From: Scytonema millei VB511283
GTDB taxonomy: Bacteria; Cyanobacteriota; Cyanobacteriia; Cyanobacteriales; Chroococcidiopsidaceae
DNA length: 64,000 bases
Direction: 5' to 3'
Assembly: GCF_000817735.3 (NCBI RefSeq)
Contig: NZ_JTJC03000001.1
Coordinates: 1-64,000, forward strand
Shown here piece by piece: positions 27,508-37,526 of the stretch. A program made the position numbers and the translations under genes. The stretch's first letter is position 1, and each line of letters opens with the position of its first letter. The notes beneath the pieces were generated by a model, which was given only the letters and a program-made list of their open reading frames with translations, was not told the origin of the DNA and made no database searches.

Positions 27508-30006
27508 ATGATAGACGATCCAGAACTGAGAGATATATATAAAACAGCTTGTGCCGAACGGATGCAGAAGTTGGAAGAGTGCTTAATGCACTTAGAAAAA
27601 CATCCAGGCGATCGCGAGCAACTCGAAGACTTTTTGCGAGAGATTCACACCCTCAAAGGAGACTCTCGAATGCTGGGTGTACAGGGTGTTGAAACCCTGA
27701 CGCATCAAATTGAAGAGGTACTAGCCGGAGTCAAGCGGGGTGAGAACAACTTAACCGCAGAACTGTGCGATCGTCTTTATCAAGGACTTGATGCCATGCG
27801 CCAGTTCGTCCATGAGGCGGTTACGGGTGTTGCTCCAAGCGTCAATCTTTTTTACGTCCTCGCCCGATTGATGGGCGCACAGTCCAGTCCTGTGAGTGAA
27901 GACGAGGAACTATTACCTGCTGACACTCCCATATTCACCGAACCTGTAGCCGCCGCAGACATCCCACTATTTGAGAACGATCTATTTCCCGAACCACCCA
28001 TCACTGCGTTAGAAGACGATCTATTCTCCGAAACGCCTGTTACTGCTCCATCTGAAGCGATCGCCGCATCATTTGACCTACTTAACGACGATTTGTTCTT
28101 GCCCGAACCTCCTGTATTACCGAAGATTCTCCCTACACCTCCATCACTGCCAGTTAAACAACCTGAAATTACACCTGCACCCGTACCCGAAGCTAAAGTC
28201 AAGCCGCAGCCAGCTCCAGCAGCCGAAGCCAGCGAGACAGCCCAAACTAGTAACTATCAAATCGATACGATTCGTGTCGAACCGCAAAAGCTCGATACGT
28301 TGATGACTCAAGCAGGTGAGTTAACGGTGACTAAACTGCGGATCGCTCAACGCATGGGTGAAATTGAAGAAATTCTCACCCTCTGGGAAGAGTGGAGTCG
28401 GGATGCTTTTGTCAATCGCTCGGTGTTTGACAAGATAGAGCTTGGCTTGCACGCCAACAACATCAAGCAATTACAGAACTTCCAACATCGGTCGGAGCAA
28501 CGTTTAGAACGCCTCGGCTCTCTGATTAACCATCTGAAAAGCACGGCTTACGAAGACACCGCTCGGTTAGATATTGTCACTGGAGAATTAGAGTCAGGGA
28601 TCAAGACTCTACGCCTTTTACCTCTATCGAATATGTTTGCGCTTTTTCCCCGTCTCGTCAGAGATTTAGCCAAGCAGCAAGGCAAGGAAATCAATTTAGT
28701 CATTGAAGGCGGAGATACCAAGGCAGACAAACGAATTTTAGAGGAAATGAAAGACCCATTGCTGCACCTGTTACGCAATGCAATCGATCACGGTATTGAG
28801 ACACCTCAAGAACGAGAAAGCTTGGGTAAACCACGCACGGCAACTATCCGCTTGCGAGGGTATCAATCTGCTAGCAGTATTGGGATTGAAGTTACAGATG
28901 ATGGGCGCGGTTTGAACATCGATAGCATTAAACGCACTGCTGTGCGACGGGGACTCCACCGCGAAGAAGAATTGGAAGCCATGACAACGGCTCAAATTCA
29001 ATCGCTAATTTTTGCCCCTGGTTTCTCGACTCGAACGACAGTGACAGAAATTTCTGGTCGCGGGGTGGGTTTGGATGTGGTGCGGGCAAATGTCGAAAGA
29101 ATGAAGGGGACGATCCAAATCGAATCTTTGCCTGGGATGGGCTGTGAGTTTCGGATCAAGTTAGATACGACTTTAGCCACCACTCAAGTTTTGATTGTGG
29201 AAGTTAATCGCATGTCCTACGCGCTGCCAGTGGAGTTCGTGCAGACAAACTTGCTCGTGTCTCGGCAAGAGATCTTTGCTTTGGAAGGCAGTCAAACGAT
29301 CGCGATTGAAGGTCAACCAGTTTCCGTGGCTTGGCTAGCCGATTTACTAGAGTTGCCCGCGATCGCTCCTAGTCTCAAATCTGCTGCTAAAATGCTGCCT
29401 TGTGTCATAGTGCAAGTCGGTAGCGATCGCCTTGGGTTGCTAGTAGACGCTTTACTCGATCGGCAAGATATCGTTCTAAAGCCGCAAAGTAAGTTACTCA
29501 AGCGCATTCGGAACGTAACTGGTGCAACTATCTTGGGTACGGGTGAAGTTTGCATGGTTCTCAATCCTCAAGATTTACTCAAATCCGTACAGAAGAAGCC
29601 TGTAGCCCTACACGCCAGTGAATCGAGCCAACAGGCACAAACTAAGCAAAAGCTGCTATTAGTCGAAGACTCAATTATCATCCGCACTCAAGTCAAGCGC
29701 CTGTTAGAGAGTGCTGGCTATGACGTGACTGCTGCTGTAGACGGGGCTGATGGATTCAACAAGCTGAGGACAGGCAGTTTTGATGCTGTCATCTCAGACG
29801 TGCAAATGCCGAATTTAGATGGTTTGGGGCTAGCGGCAAAAATTCGCCAACACAAAGAATATCAAGAGTTACCAATTATTCTCGTCACAACTCTTGCTTC
29901 TGATGAAGATAAACGTCGAGGTGCAGAAGCAGGAGCAAATGCTTACCTCACTAAAGGTACGTTCGATCAAAAAATCCTACTCGATACGTTGAATAGATTG
30001 ATTTAA
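27508..30006 (+). CDS. cheA: Hybrid chemotaxis histidine kinase CheA with C-terminal receiver
   Basis: 832 residues. Hpt domain 1-110 with phospho-acceptor His47 (REIHTLKGDSRMLG); a long Pro/Ala/Glu linker 130-245; dimerisation domain about 250-385; ATPase domain with N-box HLLRNAIDHGIE, G1 VTDDGRGL and GRGVGLDVV; CheW-like domain about 560-690; receiver domain 714-832 with Asp764 (ISDVQMPNLDG), Thr-Thr in LVTTLAS and Lys in LTKGT. A receiver on CheA is the usual form in cyanobacterial pilus-type systems and may act as phosphate sink. The order upstream CheW, downstream two receptors supports one signalling unit controlling type IV pilus motility. Confidence 0.96.
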   Translation: MIDDPELRDIYKTACAERMQKLEECLMHLEKHPGDREQLEDFLREIHTLKGDSRMLGVQGVETLTHQIEEVLAGVKRGENNLTAELCDRLYQGLDAMRQFVHEAVTGVAPSVNLFYVLARLMGAQSSPVSEDEELLPADTPIFTEPVAAADIPLFENDLFPEPPITALEDDLFSETPVTAPSEAIAASFDLLNDDLFLPEPPVLPKILPTPPSLPVKQPEITPAPVPEAKVKPQPAPAAEASETAQTSNYQIDTIRVEPQKLDTLMTQAGELTVTKLRIAQRMGEIEEILTLWEEWSRDAFVNRSVFDKIELGLHANNIKQLQNFQHRSEQRLERLGSLINHLKSTAYEDTARLDIVTGELESGIKTLRLLPLSNMFALFPRLVRDLAKQQGKEINLVIEGGDTKADKRILEEMKDPLLHLLRNAIDHGIETPQERESLGKPRTATIRLRGYQSASSIGIEVTDDGRGLNIDSIKRTAVRRGLHREEELEAMTTAQIQSLIFAPGFSTRTTVTEISGRGVGLDVVRANVERMKGTIQIESLPGMGCEFRIKLDTTLATTQVLIVEVNRMSYALPVEFVQTNLLVSRQEIFALEGSQTIAIEGQPVSVAWLADLLELPAIAPSLKSAAKMLPCVIVQVGSDRLGLLVDALLDRQDIVLKPQSKLLKRIRNVTGATILGTGEVCMVLNPQDLLKSVQKKPVALHASESSQQAQTKQKLLLVEDSIIIRTQVKRLLESAGYDVTAAVDGADGFNKLRTGSFDAVISDVQMPNLDGLGLAAKIRQHKEYQELPIILVTTLASDEDKRRGAEAGANAYLTKGTFDQKILLDTLNRLI

Positions 30007-30173
30007 AAGTCAAAAGTTAAAAGTCAAATGTCAAAAGTTATGTGTTAGTAAAGGTGAGTTCACTAAAATATTTGTCGTAGTATAAATATCTCGATGAATT
30101 TGTCGGGACAACAGTTAAACACTGAAACGAATTTGTGGCGATCGCTAAGAAATTATAGAAATGAGGAACCACT

Positions 30174-31526
30174 GTGAAAATTACAAGACAATTACAAGCA
30201 ACTGGCATCGGACTATTGATTTTTGCTGCAAGTAACGTAGTTTTTGTTTATCTCAATACTGCTACATCTGATAGTCGAATTGTGAATTATGCGGGGATTG
30301 TCAGAGGTGGGACTCAGAGATTAGTTAAATTAGAACTGGCTGGCAAAAAAAGCGATAAATTAAGTGCCAAACTAGACACAATTGTTAATGGATTGAGGCG
30401 AGGCGATCGCACGCTTGACTTACCTGCGGCAACCGAACCAGAGTTTATTGCCAAAATGAAAGAGATTGAAAAGGCTTGGATAACTCTGAAAGCTACTATC
30501 GCTCAAGTTAGGAAAAATTCACAATATCGCACCGACCTGTTGAGCCAAAGTGAAGATTATTTTGAATTGGCAGATAAAACTGTATCGACTGCTGAAGTCA
30601 TCGCTCAAGCCAAAGTCGAAAGATTACGGATGTTGCAGCTAGTTTTATTTGGTATGAACCTATTAATTTTGGGCATTATTCTGTGGATCAACCGTAATAT
30701 TGCCTTGAGTTTGCAAAAATCTGTCGGAACGATTGCCAATACCTCAACTCAAATTGCTGCGGCGATTTCAGAACAGGAACAAATAACAGTTCAACAGGCT
30801 GTTTCTGTGAATCAAGTTAGCAGCACGATGGACGAGCTAGGTGCTTCTTCTCAGCAATCGGCAGAGCAAGTAGAAGCTTCTGCTACAGGAGCTAGGCAAG
30901 CGTTGTCACTCGCTGAGGGAGGTACTAAAGCTGTCAGTAACATTTTAGAACAAATGAAATTGCTTGAGGAAAGTGTAGGTGCGATCGCCACCCAAATACT
31001 CAATTTGAGGGGACAAACAAATGAGATTGGTGGAATTTCCACTCTAGTATCGGGCATAGCCAGTCAGACCAATATGCTAGCGCTGAATGCAGCAGTGGAA
31101 GCAGCCAGGGCAGGAGAACACGGTAAAGGATTTGCTGTCGTAGCTGAAGAAATTCGTAAATTAGCCGACCAAAGCAAACAATCGGCAGAGCAAATTAATA
31201 CTCTTGTTGCAGATATTCAAGCAGCAATTAATGCAACTGCGATCGCTACTGAAAGAGGCACAAAAACAGTTGGTGCGGGTATGGAAATGACTCAAGGAAC
31301 GGCAACCTCGTTTCAAGGTGTGGCGAATTCAATTGACAGTATCTTTTTAAATCATCAACAAATTTCGCTCAACGCCCAGCAACAAGCACTAGCGACTCAA
31401 CAAGTTATGGATACTATGAATCAACTCGCCTTATCAGCTCAAGAATCAGCGGGTGGGATTAGCCAAATTAAAGTTGGTACTCAACAACTAGAAATGGCGG
31501 CTAAAAACTTATTGGCAATGGTGTAA
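30174..31526 (+). CDS. PilJ-type methyl-accepting chemotaxis protein
   Basis: 450 residues. A membrane segment (about 9-27) and a periplasmic PilJ-like helical domain ([20 protein letters not shown], about 39-58, to 140) precede the second segment (about 151-172) and the cytoplasmic signalling coiled coil. Its tip is [22 protein letters not shown] and the next block [17 protein letters not shown]. Only one sensor repeat is present, versus two in Pseudomonas PilJ. No HAMP domain is obvious. The start is GTG with ATGAGGA 9 bases before. Likely a receptor for the adjacent CheA through CheW. Confidence 0.93.
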   Translation: MKITRQLQATGIGLLIFAASNVVFVYLNTATSDSRIVNYAGIVRGGTQRLVKLELAGKKSDKLSAKLDTIVNGLRRGDRTLDLPAATEPEFIAKMKEIEKAWITLKATIAQVRKNSQYRTDLLSQSEDYFELADKTVSTAEVIAQAKVERLRMLQLVLFGMNLLILGIILWINRNIALSLQKSVGTIANTSTQIAAAISEQEQITVQQAVSVNQVSSTMDELGASSQQSAEQVEASATGARQALSLAEGGTKAVSNILEQMKLLEESVGAIATQILNLRGQTNEIGGISTLVSGIASQTNMLALNAAVEAARAGEHGKGFAVVAEEIRKLADQSKQSAEQINTLVADIQAAINATAIATERGTKTVGAGMEMTQGTATSFQGVANSIDSIFLNHQQISLNAQQQALATQQVMDTMNQLALSAQESAGGISQIKVGTQQLEMAAKNLLAMV

Positions 31527-31588
31527 AAGATAATCTACACAATTCAAAACCTCAACAAAAATTTCACAGAATAAAAGGAATAGCTCTC

Positions 31589-33382
31589 ATGAAACTTTCA
31601 TTAACAGCTAAAGCAATTGCTTTTTCTATCGCCCTTGGCACGCTGCCAGCCATGGCGATCGGAGTTAGTAACTATATTTCTGCGAGTAACAACTATCGCC
31701 AAAATGCAATTCAATCGCAAGAATCTCTCGCCTTTTCTTTAGCAGATAAGGTTGGGCGTTTTATGTTCGAGCGCGCTGGTGATATTCGAGTCATCTCTAG
31801 GTTGCCAATTTTAAATAATCCCGAAGGCACAAAAGAAATTACTCAGCAGCAAAGACAAAATGTGCTAGATGGATTTATGAGAATTTATGGCGTTTACGAC
31901 AGTATCGCTGTCATGGATTTGTCGGGAAAAGTAATTTTACGCACGACTGGAGAAACATCGACAAATCTAGCAGATCGTGATTATTTCAAGGAGGTGATAA
32001 GAACTAAACAGATAGCGATTATCCAACCTCGAAAAAGCTCAAATGGTGAAGTTACCGTTCACTTGGCTGCTCCGATAATTAATGCCAATACAGGCAAAAT
32101 GATAGGCGTAGTTCGCGCCCGTATGCCCGTAAAAAGCTTAGACAGCATTTTAAATGAAAAAATATTCAATGCATCGCAACAGACTCAACAAGTCGGATCG
32201 AGTAGTAAAGAATATCATCTCATCAGTTCTGATGAGAAGTTCTTTGCCGCACGGGAAGCAGAACAAGTCGGTCGCGATGCCAAAGAAGACTTTGCTAGCT
32301 TTGTCAAAATGCACGCCGAGAAAAAAATGGCAACAGCGATCGATATCGATCGCCTTGACAAATCAGAACAATTAGTCTCCTACGCGCCAGTACCGAACAC
32401 GGAAGGAATGCCAGAACTCAACTGGAGCGTAATCTTAGCAGAAGATACAAAATCCGTATTTGCTGGGCAGCAGCAACTCATCACCAACCTATTGCTGGGA
32501 ACTGGAATCACCTTACTAGTTGCTGGTGGGTTGGCAGTTTTGTTTGCTAGCCGTACAGCTAAGATGATTCAACAAATTGCCAATGCCGTTGCTTCCTCTT
32601 CTACTGAAATTGGAGCAACCGTCGAGCAACAAGAACGCACCACTACCGAACAAGCTAGTTCTGTCAACCAAACCACCGTCACTGTAGAAGAGTTGGGCGC
32701 AGCTTCTCGCCAATCTGCCGAACAAGCCGAAGCTTCTGCTGCTGGGGCGCGTCAAGCCCTAGAACTTGCCGATAACGGTAGCAAAGCCGTACATCAAACG
32801 ATGGCAGAAATGTCTACCGTCCGCGATAAAGTGGGGGCGATCGCCGAGCAAATTATGCGATTATCAGAACAAACGACTCAAATCGGTAGTATTTCCGATT
32901 TAGTTGCAGATGTTGCCAACCAAACCAATATGCTAGCCCTGAATGCAGCAGTAGAAGCAGCACGGGCAGGAGAACACGGTAAGGGATTTGGTGTAGTTGC
33001 AGGTGAAATTCGCAAACTTGCCGACCAAAGTAAGAAATCTGCCGAGAAGATCAATGCATTAGTTAACGATATTCAAGCTTCAATTAACAGCACCGTAATG
33101 GCAACGGACGAAGGCACAAAATCAGTCGATTATGGACTGCGCTTAGCCCAAGGAACCGTAGAATCCTTCACTGGAGTCGCAGATGCCGTTAACCACGTCT
33201 TCCTCAACAGCCAACAAATTTCTCTCAGCGCCAAGCAGCAAGCGGTTTCCGTGCAGCAAGTCGTCTCGGCAATGAACGAAATCAACCTCGGTGCAAAAGA
33301 TACGGCAGCTGGCATCAACCAAGTTCGCGTGTCAACGCAACAACTCAATCAAGTCGCCCAACAATTACAAGCAATTGTATAG
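31589..33382 (+). CDS. Methyl-accepting chemotaxis protein with dCache-like sensor
   Basis: 597 residues. The membrane segment at 10-30 is followed by a periplasmic domain up to about 300. This contains [34 protein letters not shown] and [13 protein letters not shown], features of a double-Cache (dCache) sensor for small ligands. The second membrane segment (about 305-328) leads to a signalling domain with [21 protein letters not shown] near 450. The signalling part is very similar to that of the upstream receptor over about 250 residues, which suggests domain duplication with different sensors. AAAAGGAATAG before the ATG gives a good ribosome binding site. Confidence 0.93.
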   Translation: MKLSLTAKAIAFSIALGTLPAMAIGVSNYISASNNYRQNAIQSQESLAFSLADKVGRFMFERAGDIRVISRLPILNNPEGTKEITQQQRQNVLDGFMRIYGVYDSIAVMDLSGKVILRTTGETSTNLADRDYFKEVIRTKQIAIIQPRKSSNGEVTVHLAAPIINANTGKMIGVVRARMPVKSLDSILNEKIFNASQQTQQVGSSSKEYHLISSDEKFFAAREAEQVGRDAKEDFASFVKMHAEKKMATAIDIDRLDKSEQLVSYAPVPNTEGMPELNWSVILAEDTKSVFAGQQQLITNLLLGTGITLLVAGGLAVLFASRTAKMIQQIANAVASSSTEIGATVEQQERTTTEQASSVNQTTVTVEELGAASRQSAEQAEASAAGARQALELADNGSKAVHQTMAEMSTVRDKVGAIAEQIMRLSEQTTQIGSISDLVADVANQTNMLALNAAVEAARAGEHGKGFGVVAGEIRKLADQSKKSAEKINALVNDIQASINSTVMATDEGTKSVDYGLRLAQGTVESFTGVADAVNHVFLNSQQISLSAKQQAVSVQQVVSAMNEINLGAKDTAAGINQVRVSTQQLNQVAQQLQAIV

Positions 33383-33386
33383 AAAT

Positions 33387-33616
33387 AAGTCAAAAGTCAA
33401 AAGTTAAAAGTCAAAAGTCAAAACCGAGAAGATAGGAGACAGAAAACAGAAGACAAAAGTAGTTTTTCTCCCTCAGCTCCCCCAGTTCTCTTCTTCCTCA
33501 ACTCTTTTCTTCCCGACTCCCAACTCCCGTACGGCAGGTTTCCAAACCCGCCCCTACCGGCTCCCGACTCCCAACTCCCTGATAACTGACAACTGATAAC
33601 TGATAACTGATAACTG
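33387..33616. repeat. Mixed repeat cluster with inverted-repeat element copy 2
   Basis: GTCAAAAGTTAAAAGTCAAAAG tracts, CTCCCTCAGCTCCCCC units, then the second copy of the GTACGG..AGGTTT / AAACCCGCCCCTAC element (33529-33557, inside almost deleted) embedded in CGACTCCCAACTCCC units, then CTGATAACTG heptamers up to the next ATG. Confidence 0.8.
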
Positions 33617-33618
33617 CC

Positions 33619-34047
33619 ATGACACCAATTAAAGTTTTATTAGTCGATGACTCTCCCGTTGCTATGAGCATTTTCCGTAAAGTACTTGATTCTGCACCAG
33701 AAGTGCAGGTTGTAGGTACAGCTCAAGATGGTGCAGAAGCTTTAAATTTAATTCCTAGAGTACAACCTCAAGTCATTTGCACTGACTTAAAAATGCCCAA
33801 AATGGATGGTTTGGAATTCATCAAACAAGTGATGGCGAAGACTCCATTACCAATTTTAGTTTTGAGTGATGCCGTTCAAAAGCAAGACATTGATAATGTG
33901 TTCCAAGTTTTGCAAGCTGGAGCCATCGATGTAATGCCAAAACCTGCATCAGTTTCCACCGCAGATCAGGAGGAACTAAAGCGCCAATTAATTACTAAAA
34001 TTAGAGTTTTGGCAAGCAAGCAAGTTAGTGCAAAACCGCTCACATAA
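33619..34047 (+). CDS. Receiver-domain protein related to the CheB N-terminal half
   Basis: 142 residues, a receiver domain with Asp10-Asp11, phospho-acceptor Asp56 (ICTDLKMP), and Lys in MPKPAS. It is clearly paralogous to residues 5-142 of the CheB at 35402: both read KVLLV-DSPV, QAGAIDV-PKPA and LITKI-VL. It ends with AKPLT where CheB continues into the linker to the methylesterase domain. It is either a CheB that lost its catalytic half or an independent CheY-like regulator. The ATG is preceded only by CTGATAACTG heptamers. The IS element lies 163 bases downstream and does not itself cut the gene. Confidence 0.88.
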   Translation: MTPIKVLLVDDSPVAMSIFRKVLDSAPEVQVVGTAQDGAEALNLIPRVQPQVICTDLKMPKMDGLEFIKQVMAKTPLPILVLSDAVQKQDIDNVFQVLQAGAIDVMPKPASVSTADQEELKRQLITKIRVLASKQVSAKPLT

Positions 34048-34090
34048 TCGTCACAGGAAGTGCGCCAACCGAATATCTGCGTCGTCGGTG

Positions 34091-34210
34091 TAGAGACGTT
34101 ATGGCAATTCTCGATTGCGTGTGTGACATTTGTAGGAACGCACAGAGAAAGCGCCCTTACAGATCGTGTGTTTTACCCAATTGAAAAACGCTATTAGATG
34201 TAACGTCTCT
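34091..34210. repeat. Inverted-repeat segment flanked by TAGAGACGTTA / TAACGTCTCTA
   Basis: TAGAGACGTTA (34091-34101) pairs with TAACGTCTCT (34201-34210) plus the A at 35360 on the far side of the IS. Without the IS the element is about 121 bp. Arms of this type are widespread in cyanobacterial genomes. The IS target duplication is part of the right arm. Confidence 0.65.
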
Positions 34211-35350
34211 CTTAGTACAGGACAAAACCTTGAAAACTAGAGAAGAAAAGGGTTTCATGGAAATTGCGAATTTTCTCGATGAAACCCTATGGATCAGGTT
34301 ACGCTACTACGGCAAACTTTACAGCCCCATTTGGCATGGCATGGAGCCCGCTTAAGCTTTCTAGCCATGTTCCTCATAGCTTTGTTTCGCGTTAAAACTG
34401 TCAATTTGGCTGAATTAGCTACAGGATTTGTGGGACAAGCGCAAACCGACTCAAATTACAAACGGCTCCAACGCTTCTTCCGCAACTTTGAACTCAACTA
34501 CTATGAGATAGCTAAAGTGATTGTGGGAATAATGAGCATCCCTGAACCTTGGGTGTTAAGCTTGGATCGGACTCAGTGGCAGTTTGGACAAACCACATTC
34601 AACATTCTGACTTTGGGCATCGTTCATCAAGGGATGGCATTTCCCGTGCTATGGTGGATGCTCGACAAGAAAGGGAACTCCAACACCAACGAGCGCATTG
34701 AGCTGATGGAGGAAGTAACTGCTCTGTTTCCAGACCGTGAAATCGCCTATCTCACTGCTGACCGGGAGTTTCTCGGACATGAGTGGTTTGGCTATCTGCT
34801 CAAACATCCTACCCTTCCCTTTCGGATTCGTATTCGCGCCAGTGATTGCTTGAGCAATGGACGACAAAGCTTGAAGGCAAGCGTTGTCTTTGCACACCTC
34901 AAACTCCAACAGACTCAGGTACTGCCCAAACGCCGTCGCTTGTGGGGCTATTGGTTGTACGTGGCTGCCCTACGGCTGGAGGATAACGAGCTATTGGTCG
35001 TAGTCACTCCCAATTCAGCCGCAACCGCGATCGCTGATTACGCAGCGCGGTGGGGCATTGAAACCCTATTTGGCACATTCAAAACGCGGGGCTTTTGTCT
35101 AGAATCAACCCATTTCACTGATTCAGAACGCTTGAGCAAACTCCTAGCTCTATTGACACTAGCCTTATGCTGGGCATTCCTTACAGGGCAGTGGTTGCAT
35201 CAAATCAAACCGCTCAAAATCAAAAAGCACGGACGTAAAGCTAAGAGCCTGTTTCGCTACGGCTTCGACCACTTGCGGGCAATTGTCCTAAACTTGGAGC
35301 AAAAAAACGCTGAATTTCTCAATGTTTTACAATTTTTGTCCTGTACTTAG
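34211..35350 (+). mobile_element. Complete IS4-family insertion sequence, 1140 bp
   Basis: Left terminus CTTAGTACAGGACAAAA and right terminus (complement) CTAAGTACAGGACAAAA are inverted repeats with one mismatch in 17. The 9-bp AACGTCTCT flanks it on both sides (34202-34210 and 35351-35359) as target duplication. One transposase gene fills it. The exact duplication and intact gene suggest a recent insertion. Confidence 0.93.
34289..35350 (+). CDS. IS4-family DDE transposase
   Basis: 353 residues. The DDE residues appear as Asp in LSLDRTQW (about residue 92), Asp in LTADREFLG (about 156) and Glu in ARWGIETLFGTFKTRG (about 262); the last matches the Y-(2)-R-(3)-E-(6)-K signature of IS4-family enzymes. 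The frame is uninterrupted, so it may be active. Its TAG stop codon is the last three bases of the element, inside the right inverted repeat. A 78-bp leader separates the start from the left end. No accessory gene is present. Confidence 0.93.
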   Translation: MDQVTLLRQTLQPHLAWHGARLSFLAMFLIALFRVKTVNLAELATGFVGQAQTDSNYKRLQRFFRNFELNYYEIAKVIVGIMSIPEPWVLSLDRTQWQFGQTTFNILTLGIVHQGMAFPVLWWMLDKKGNSNTNERIELMEEVTALFPDREIAYLTADREFLGHEWFGYLLKHPTLPFRIRIRASDCLSNGRQSLKASVVFAHLKLQQTQVLPKRRRLWGYWLYVAALRLEDNELLVVVTPNSAATAIADYAARWGIETLFGTFKTRGFCLESTHFTDSERLSKLLALLTLALCWAFLTGQWLHQIKPLKIKKHGRKAKSLFRYGFDHLRAIVLNLEQKNAEFLNVLQFLSCT

Positions 35351-35401
35351 AACGTCTCTATGCTATTTGCACTTTTGTACGGTTGATTCGAGATCCGATT
35401 A

Positions 35402-36475
35402 ATGCCAAAATTTCCAGTAAAAGTTTTATTAGTTGAAGATTCACCTGTTGTCTTGGCAATTCTGAAAAAGCTCTTAGCTACGACATCAGAAATAGAAGTC
35501 GTTGGCACGGCTAGCAACGGTCAAGAAGCTTTGGAAAAAATTCCCGAGCTGCAACCTAACGTCATTTGTACAGACCTACACATGAGAAAAATGGATGGTC
35601 TGGAGTTTACCAAACAGGTGATGGCAAAACACCCTTTACCAATTCTAGTTATCAGCAGTTCGGTACAGGAGAGCGACACCAATACGATTTTTCAATTGCT
35701 ACAAGCTGGAGCGATCGATGTCTTTCCCAAACCTGCAATGGGAACACCTTCAGAGTACGATCGCATCAAGCAAGAATTAATTACCAAAATTAAAGTACTT
35801 TCTGGTGTCAGCGTCTTCACGAAACCATTAAAGCAGCCCGTACTCTCAACCGCAGCTCAACCCTTAGTTCAAGGTAGAATTTCAGGATCTCACAGCGGGT
35901 TATCCTCAATTCGGATGGTGGCTGTCGGTGCTTCTACAGGTGGTCCCCAAGCATTACAGAAGCTTTTTAGCCATCTACCAAGTCACTTCCCAGCGCCCGT
36001 TATTTGTACTCAGCATATTAGCGAAGGATTTTTGCATGGATTGGTGAGTTGGCTGGCAACTGAGTGTCAAGTCAAAGTTAAGATTGCTCAAGATGGGGAA
36101 ATTCCATCACCGGGAACGATTTATTTTGCGCCAGAAAAGTGTCATTTAGAATTTAGTTCTCTAGGCAAATTTACTCTTAACCGAGCAACTGGCGTCGTAG
36201 ACGGTCACTGCCCCTCAGTTACAGTCATGTTTAAATCTGCTGCCCAGTTTTACGGTAAGGGAATCATAGGCGTGCTACTAACAGGAATGGGTAGAGATGG
36301 TGCTACGGGAATGCAAGCGATCGCCCAAGCCGGAGGAATGACAATTGCTCAAGACGAGGCAACTAGCATCGTGTTTGGAATGCCAAAAGAAGCGATCGCT
36401 CTAGGAGCCGTGCAACACATCTTACCGATTCAAAGCATAGCTCCCTTCGTGCTGAGTCGGGTTTTTGTTAGGTAA
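35402..36475 (+). CDS. cheB: Chemotaxis protein-glutamate methylesterase CheB
   Basis: CheB removes methyl groups added by CheR to chemoreceptors when its receiver domain is phosphorylated. Receiver 5-135 with Asp58 (ICTDLHM) and Lys in FPKPA; linker 136-170; methylesterase domain 171-355 with Ser178 (GASTGGP), His205 (TQHIS) and Asp in TGMGRDGA. The length of 357 is standard. Together with the CheR upstream it gives the cluster an adaptation module. The IS insertion lies 51 bases before its ATG and must have displaced any upstream promoter or operon readthrough. Confidence 0.96.
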   Translation: MPKFPVKVLLVEDSPVVLAILKKLLATTSEIEVVGTASNGQEALEKIPELQPNVICTDLHMRKMDGLEFTKQVMAKHPLPILVISSSVQESDTNTIFQLLQAGAIDVFPKPAMGTPSEYDRIKQELITKIKVLSGVSVFTKPLKQPVLSTAAQPLVQGRISGSHSGLSSIRMVAVGASTGGPQALQKLFSHLPSHFPAPVICTQHISEGFLHGLVSWLATECQVKVKIAQDGEIPSPGTIYFAPEKCHLEFSSLGKFTLNRATGVVDGHCPSVTVMFKSAAQFYGKGIIGVLLTGMGRDGATGMQAIAQAGGMTIAQDEATSIVFGMPKEAIALGAVQHILPIQSIAPFVLSRVFVR

Positions 36476-36657
36476 CAGTTATCAGTTGTCAGTTGTCAGT
36501 TATCAGAGGAATTTCTGACCAACAACAACCGTCATCACGGAGTGTAGCACAGCGCGTTTACCGTCAACCGTCTTCACGTAGCTTGCTTCCCCGAAGGGGT
36601 AGTGTAGCGAGCGCGTTTACCGTCAACCATCAACCGTCACCTAAACAACAAATAACC
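36476..36657. repeat. Repeat cluster after cheB
   Basis: ATCAGTTGTCAGTT units, then a longer unit of the type CTTCACG-AGTGTAGC-CAGCG followed by GTTTACCGTCAACC, present in two versions, one carrying the hairpin CTTCCCCGAAGGGG (36585-36599). A third related copy is at 50349-50390. Confidence 0.75.
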
Positions 36658-36658
36658 A

Positions 36659-37087
36659 TCATTCAGAAGCTTCAAACAACCACTTTCTAACTCGTTCCAT
36701 GCTTTGCCAATCTGGTTTGCGGCTCATGCCATCAGCAATGTTTTGCTTGACTTCATCCCGCATGTCGGAATCAATCATAATGAACTGCATAGCGCGATCG
36801 ACATGTTCGCGCACGCCTTTTTGTCCGGTTTCCAGCATGGCTACGGCAAGGTTAACTCTGGACTGGGCATCTTGGGGATGTAACTTAACTGCCTTTTGCG
36901 CCGCTTTGAGGGCAGCATTTGATTTATCGCTTAATAAATACAACCACGCCAAACAAGTCCAAGCAGCGCTGCTTTTGGGAGCGCGATCGCAAATGTCTTG
37001 AAAAACTGGAATTAACTTCTCTGGTTCTTCGCCAGCCTTGTAGCGTTCGAGTGCTGATTCAAATAAAGATGAGACAGTATCGGTCAT
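36659..37087 (-). CDS. TPR-repeat protein
   Basis: 142 residues, soluble and helical. Two to three tetratricopeptide units are visible: ESALERYKAGEEPEKLIPVFQDI, AAWTCLAWLYLLSDKSNAALKAA and AQSRVNLAVAMLETGQKGVREHV. The C-terminus (KPDWQSMERVRKWLFE) is a conserved tail in cyanobacterial homologues as I recall. A scaffolding role is likely but no partner can be named. It lies 83 bp downstream of the IscA-type gene on the same strand with CGTTAACTGTCAACTG repeats in between. Confidence 0.85.
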   Translation of the reverse strand: MTDTVSSLFESALERYKAGEEPEKLIPVFQDICDRAPKSSAAWTCLAWLYLLSDKSNAALKAAQKAVKLHPQDAQSRVNLAVAMLETGQKGVREHVDRAMQFIMIDSDMRDEVKQNIADGMSRKPDWQSMERVRKWLFEASE

Positions 37088-37169
37088 TGTTAATGAAAGA
37101 AAGTAGGTAAATAGTTAACGGTTAACGGCTGACAGTCAACCGTTAACTGTCAACTGTCAACTCTACCTA

Positions 37170-37526
37170 TTAAACCCCAAACGATTTCCCGCAGCCACAA
37201 GTTTGATTGGCGTTGGGGTTCGTGAATTGGAAGCCGCCACCGATCATGGCATTACTGTAATCTAGCTGTAAGCCATAAAGGTATAAGATGCTTTTGCGAT
37301 CGCACACGATCTTGAAGCCCTCGTAATCGTAGACTTCATCATCGGCTCTAACTTTACTAATATCTTCAAAATCCATCATGTAGGACATTCCAGAGCAGCC
37401 ACCCTGACGCACTCCCACCCGCAAGCAGAGGTCTTGCCCTTGGCGATCGCGCAGAAATGAAATATGTTGCAGAGCTGCTTGGGTTAACTGAATGCCTCGC
37501 TGTTGAGACTGGGTTGCTGATGTCAT
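37170..37526 (-). CDS. IscA/SufA-type iron-sulfur cluster carrier
   Basis: 118 residues of the HesB/IscA/SufA A-type carrier family. The three conserved cysteines are Cys44 (GGCSGMSY), Cys110 and Cys112 (TCGCGKSF). Two extra cysteines (34, 75) are present. A-type carriers receive Fe-S clusters from the scaffold and hand them to apoproteins; which cyanobacterial paralogue (IscA or SufA) this is cannot be told from the motifs. The start ATG is preceded on the minus strand by CCAGGAGTTGTAACAGTCT, with AGGAG at a usable distance. Isolated from other suf genes. Confidence 0.94.
   Translation of the reverse strand: MTSATQSQQRGIQLTQAALQHISFLRDRQGQDLCLRVGVRQGGCSGMSYMMDFEDISKVRADDEVYDYEGFKIVCDRKSILYLYGLQLDYSNAMIGGGFQFTNPNANQTCGCGKSFGV

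Noticed and set aside
36493-36690. 65-residue open frame after cheB
   Set aside because: It consists almost wholly of translated repeat units (QPSSRS, VYRQPSSRS).
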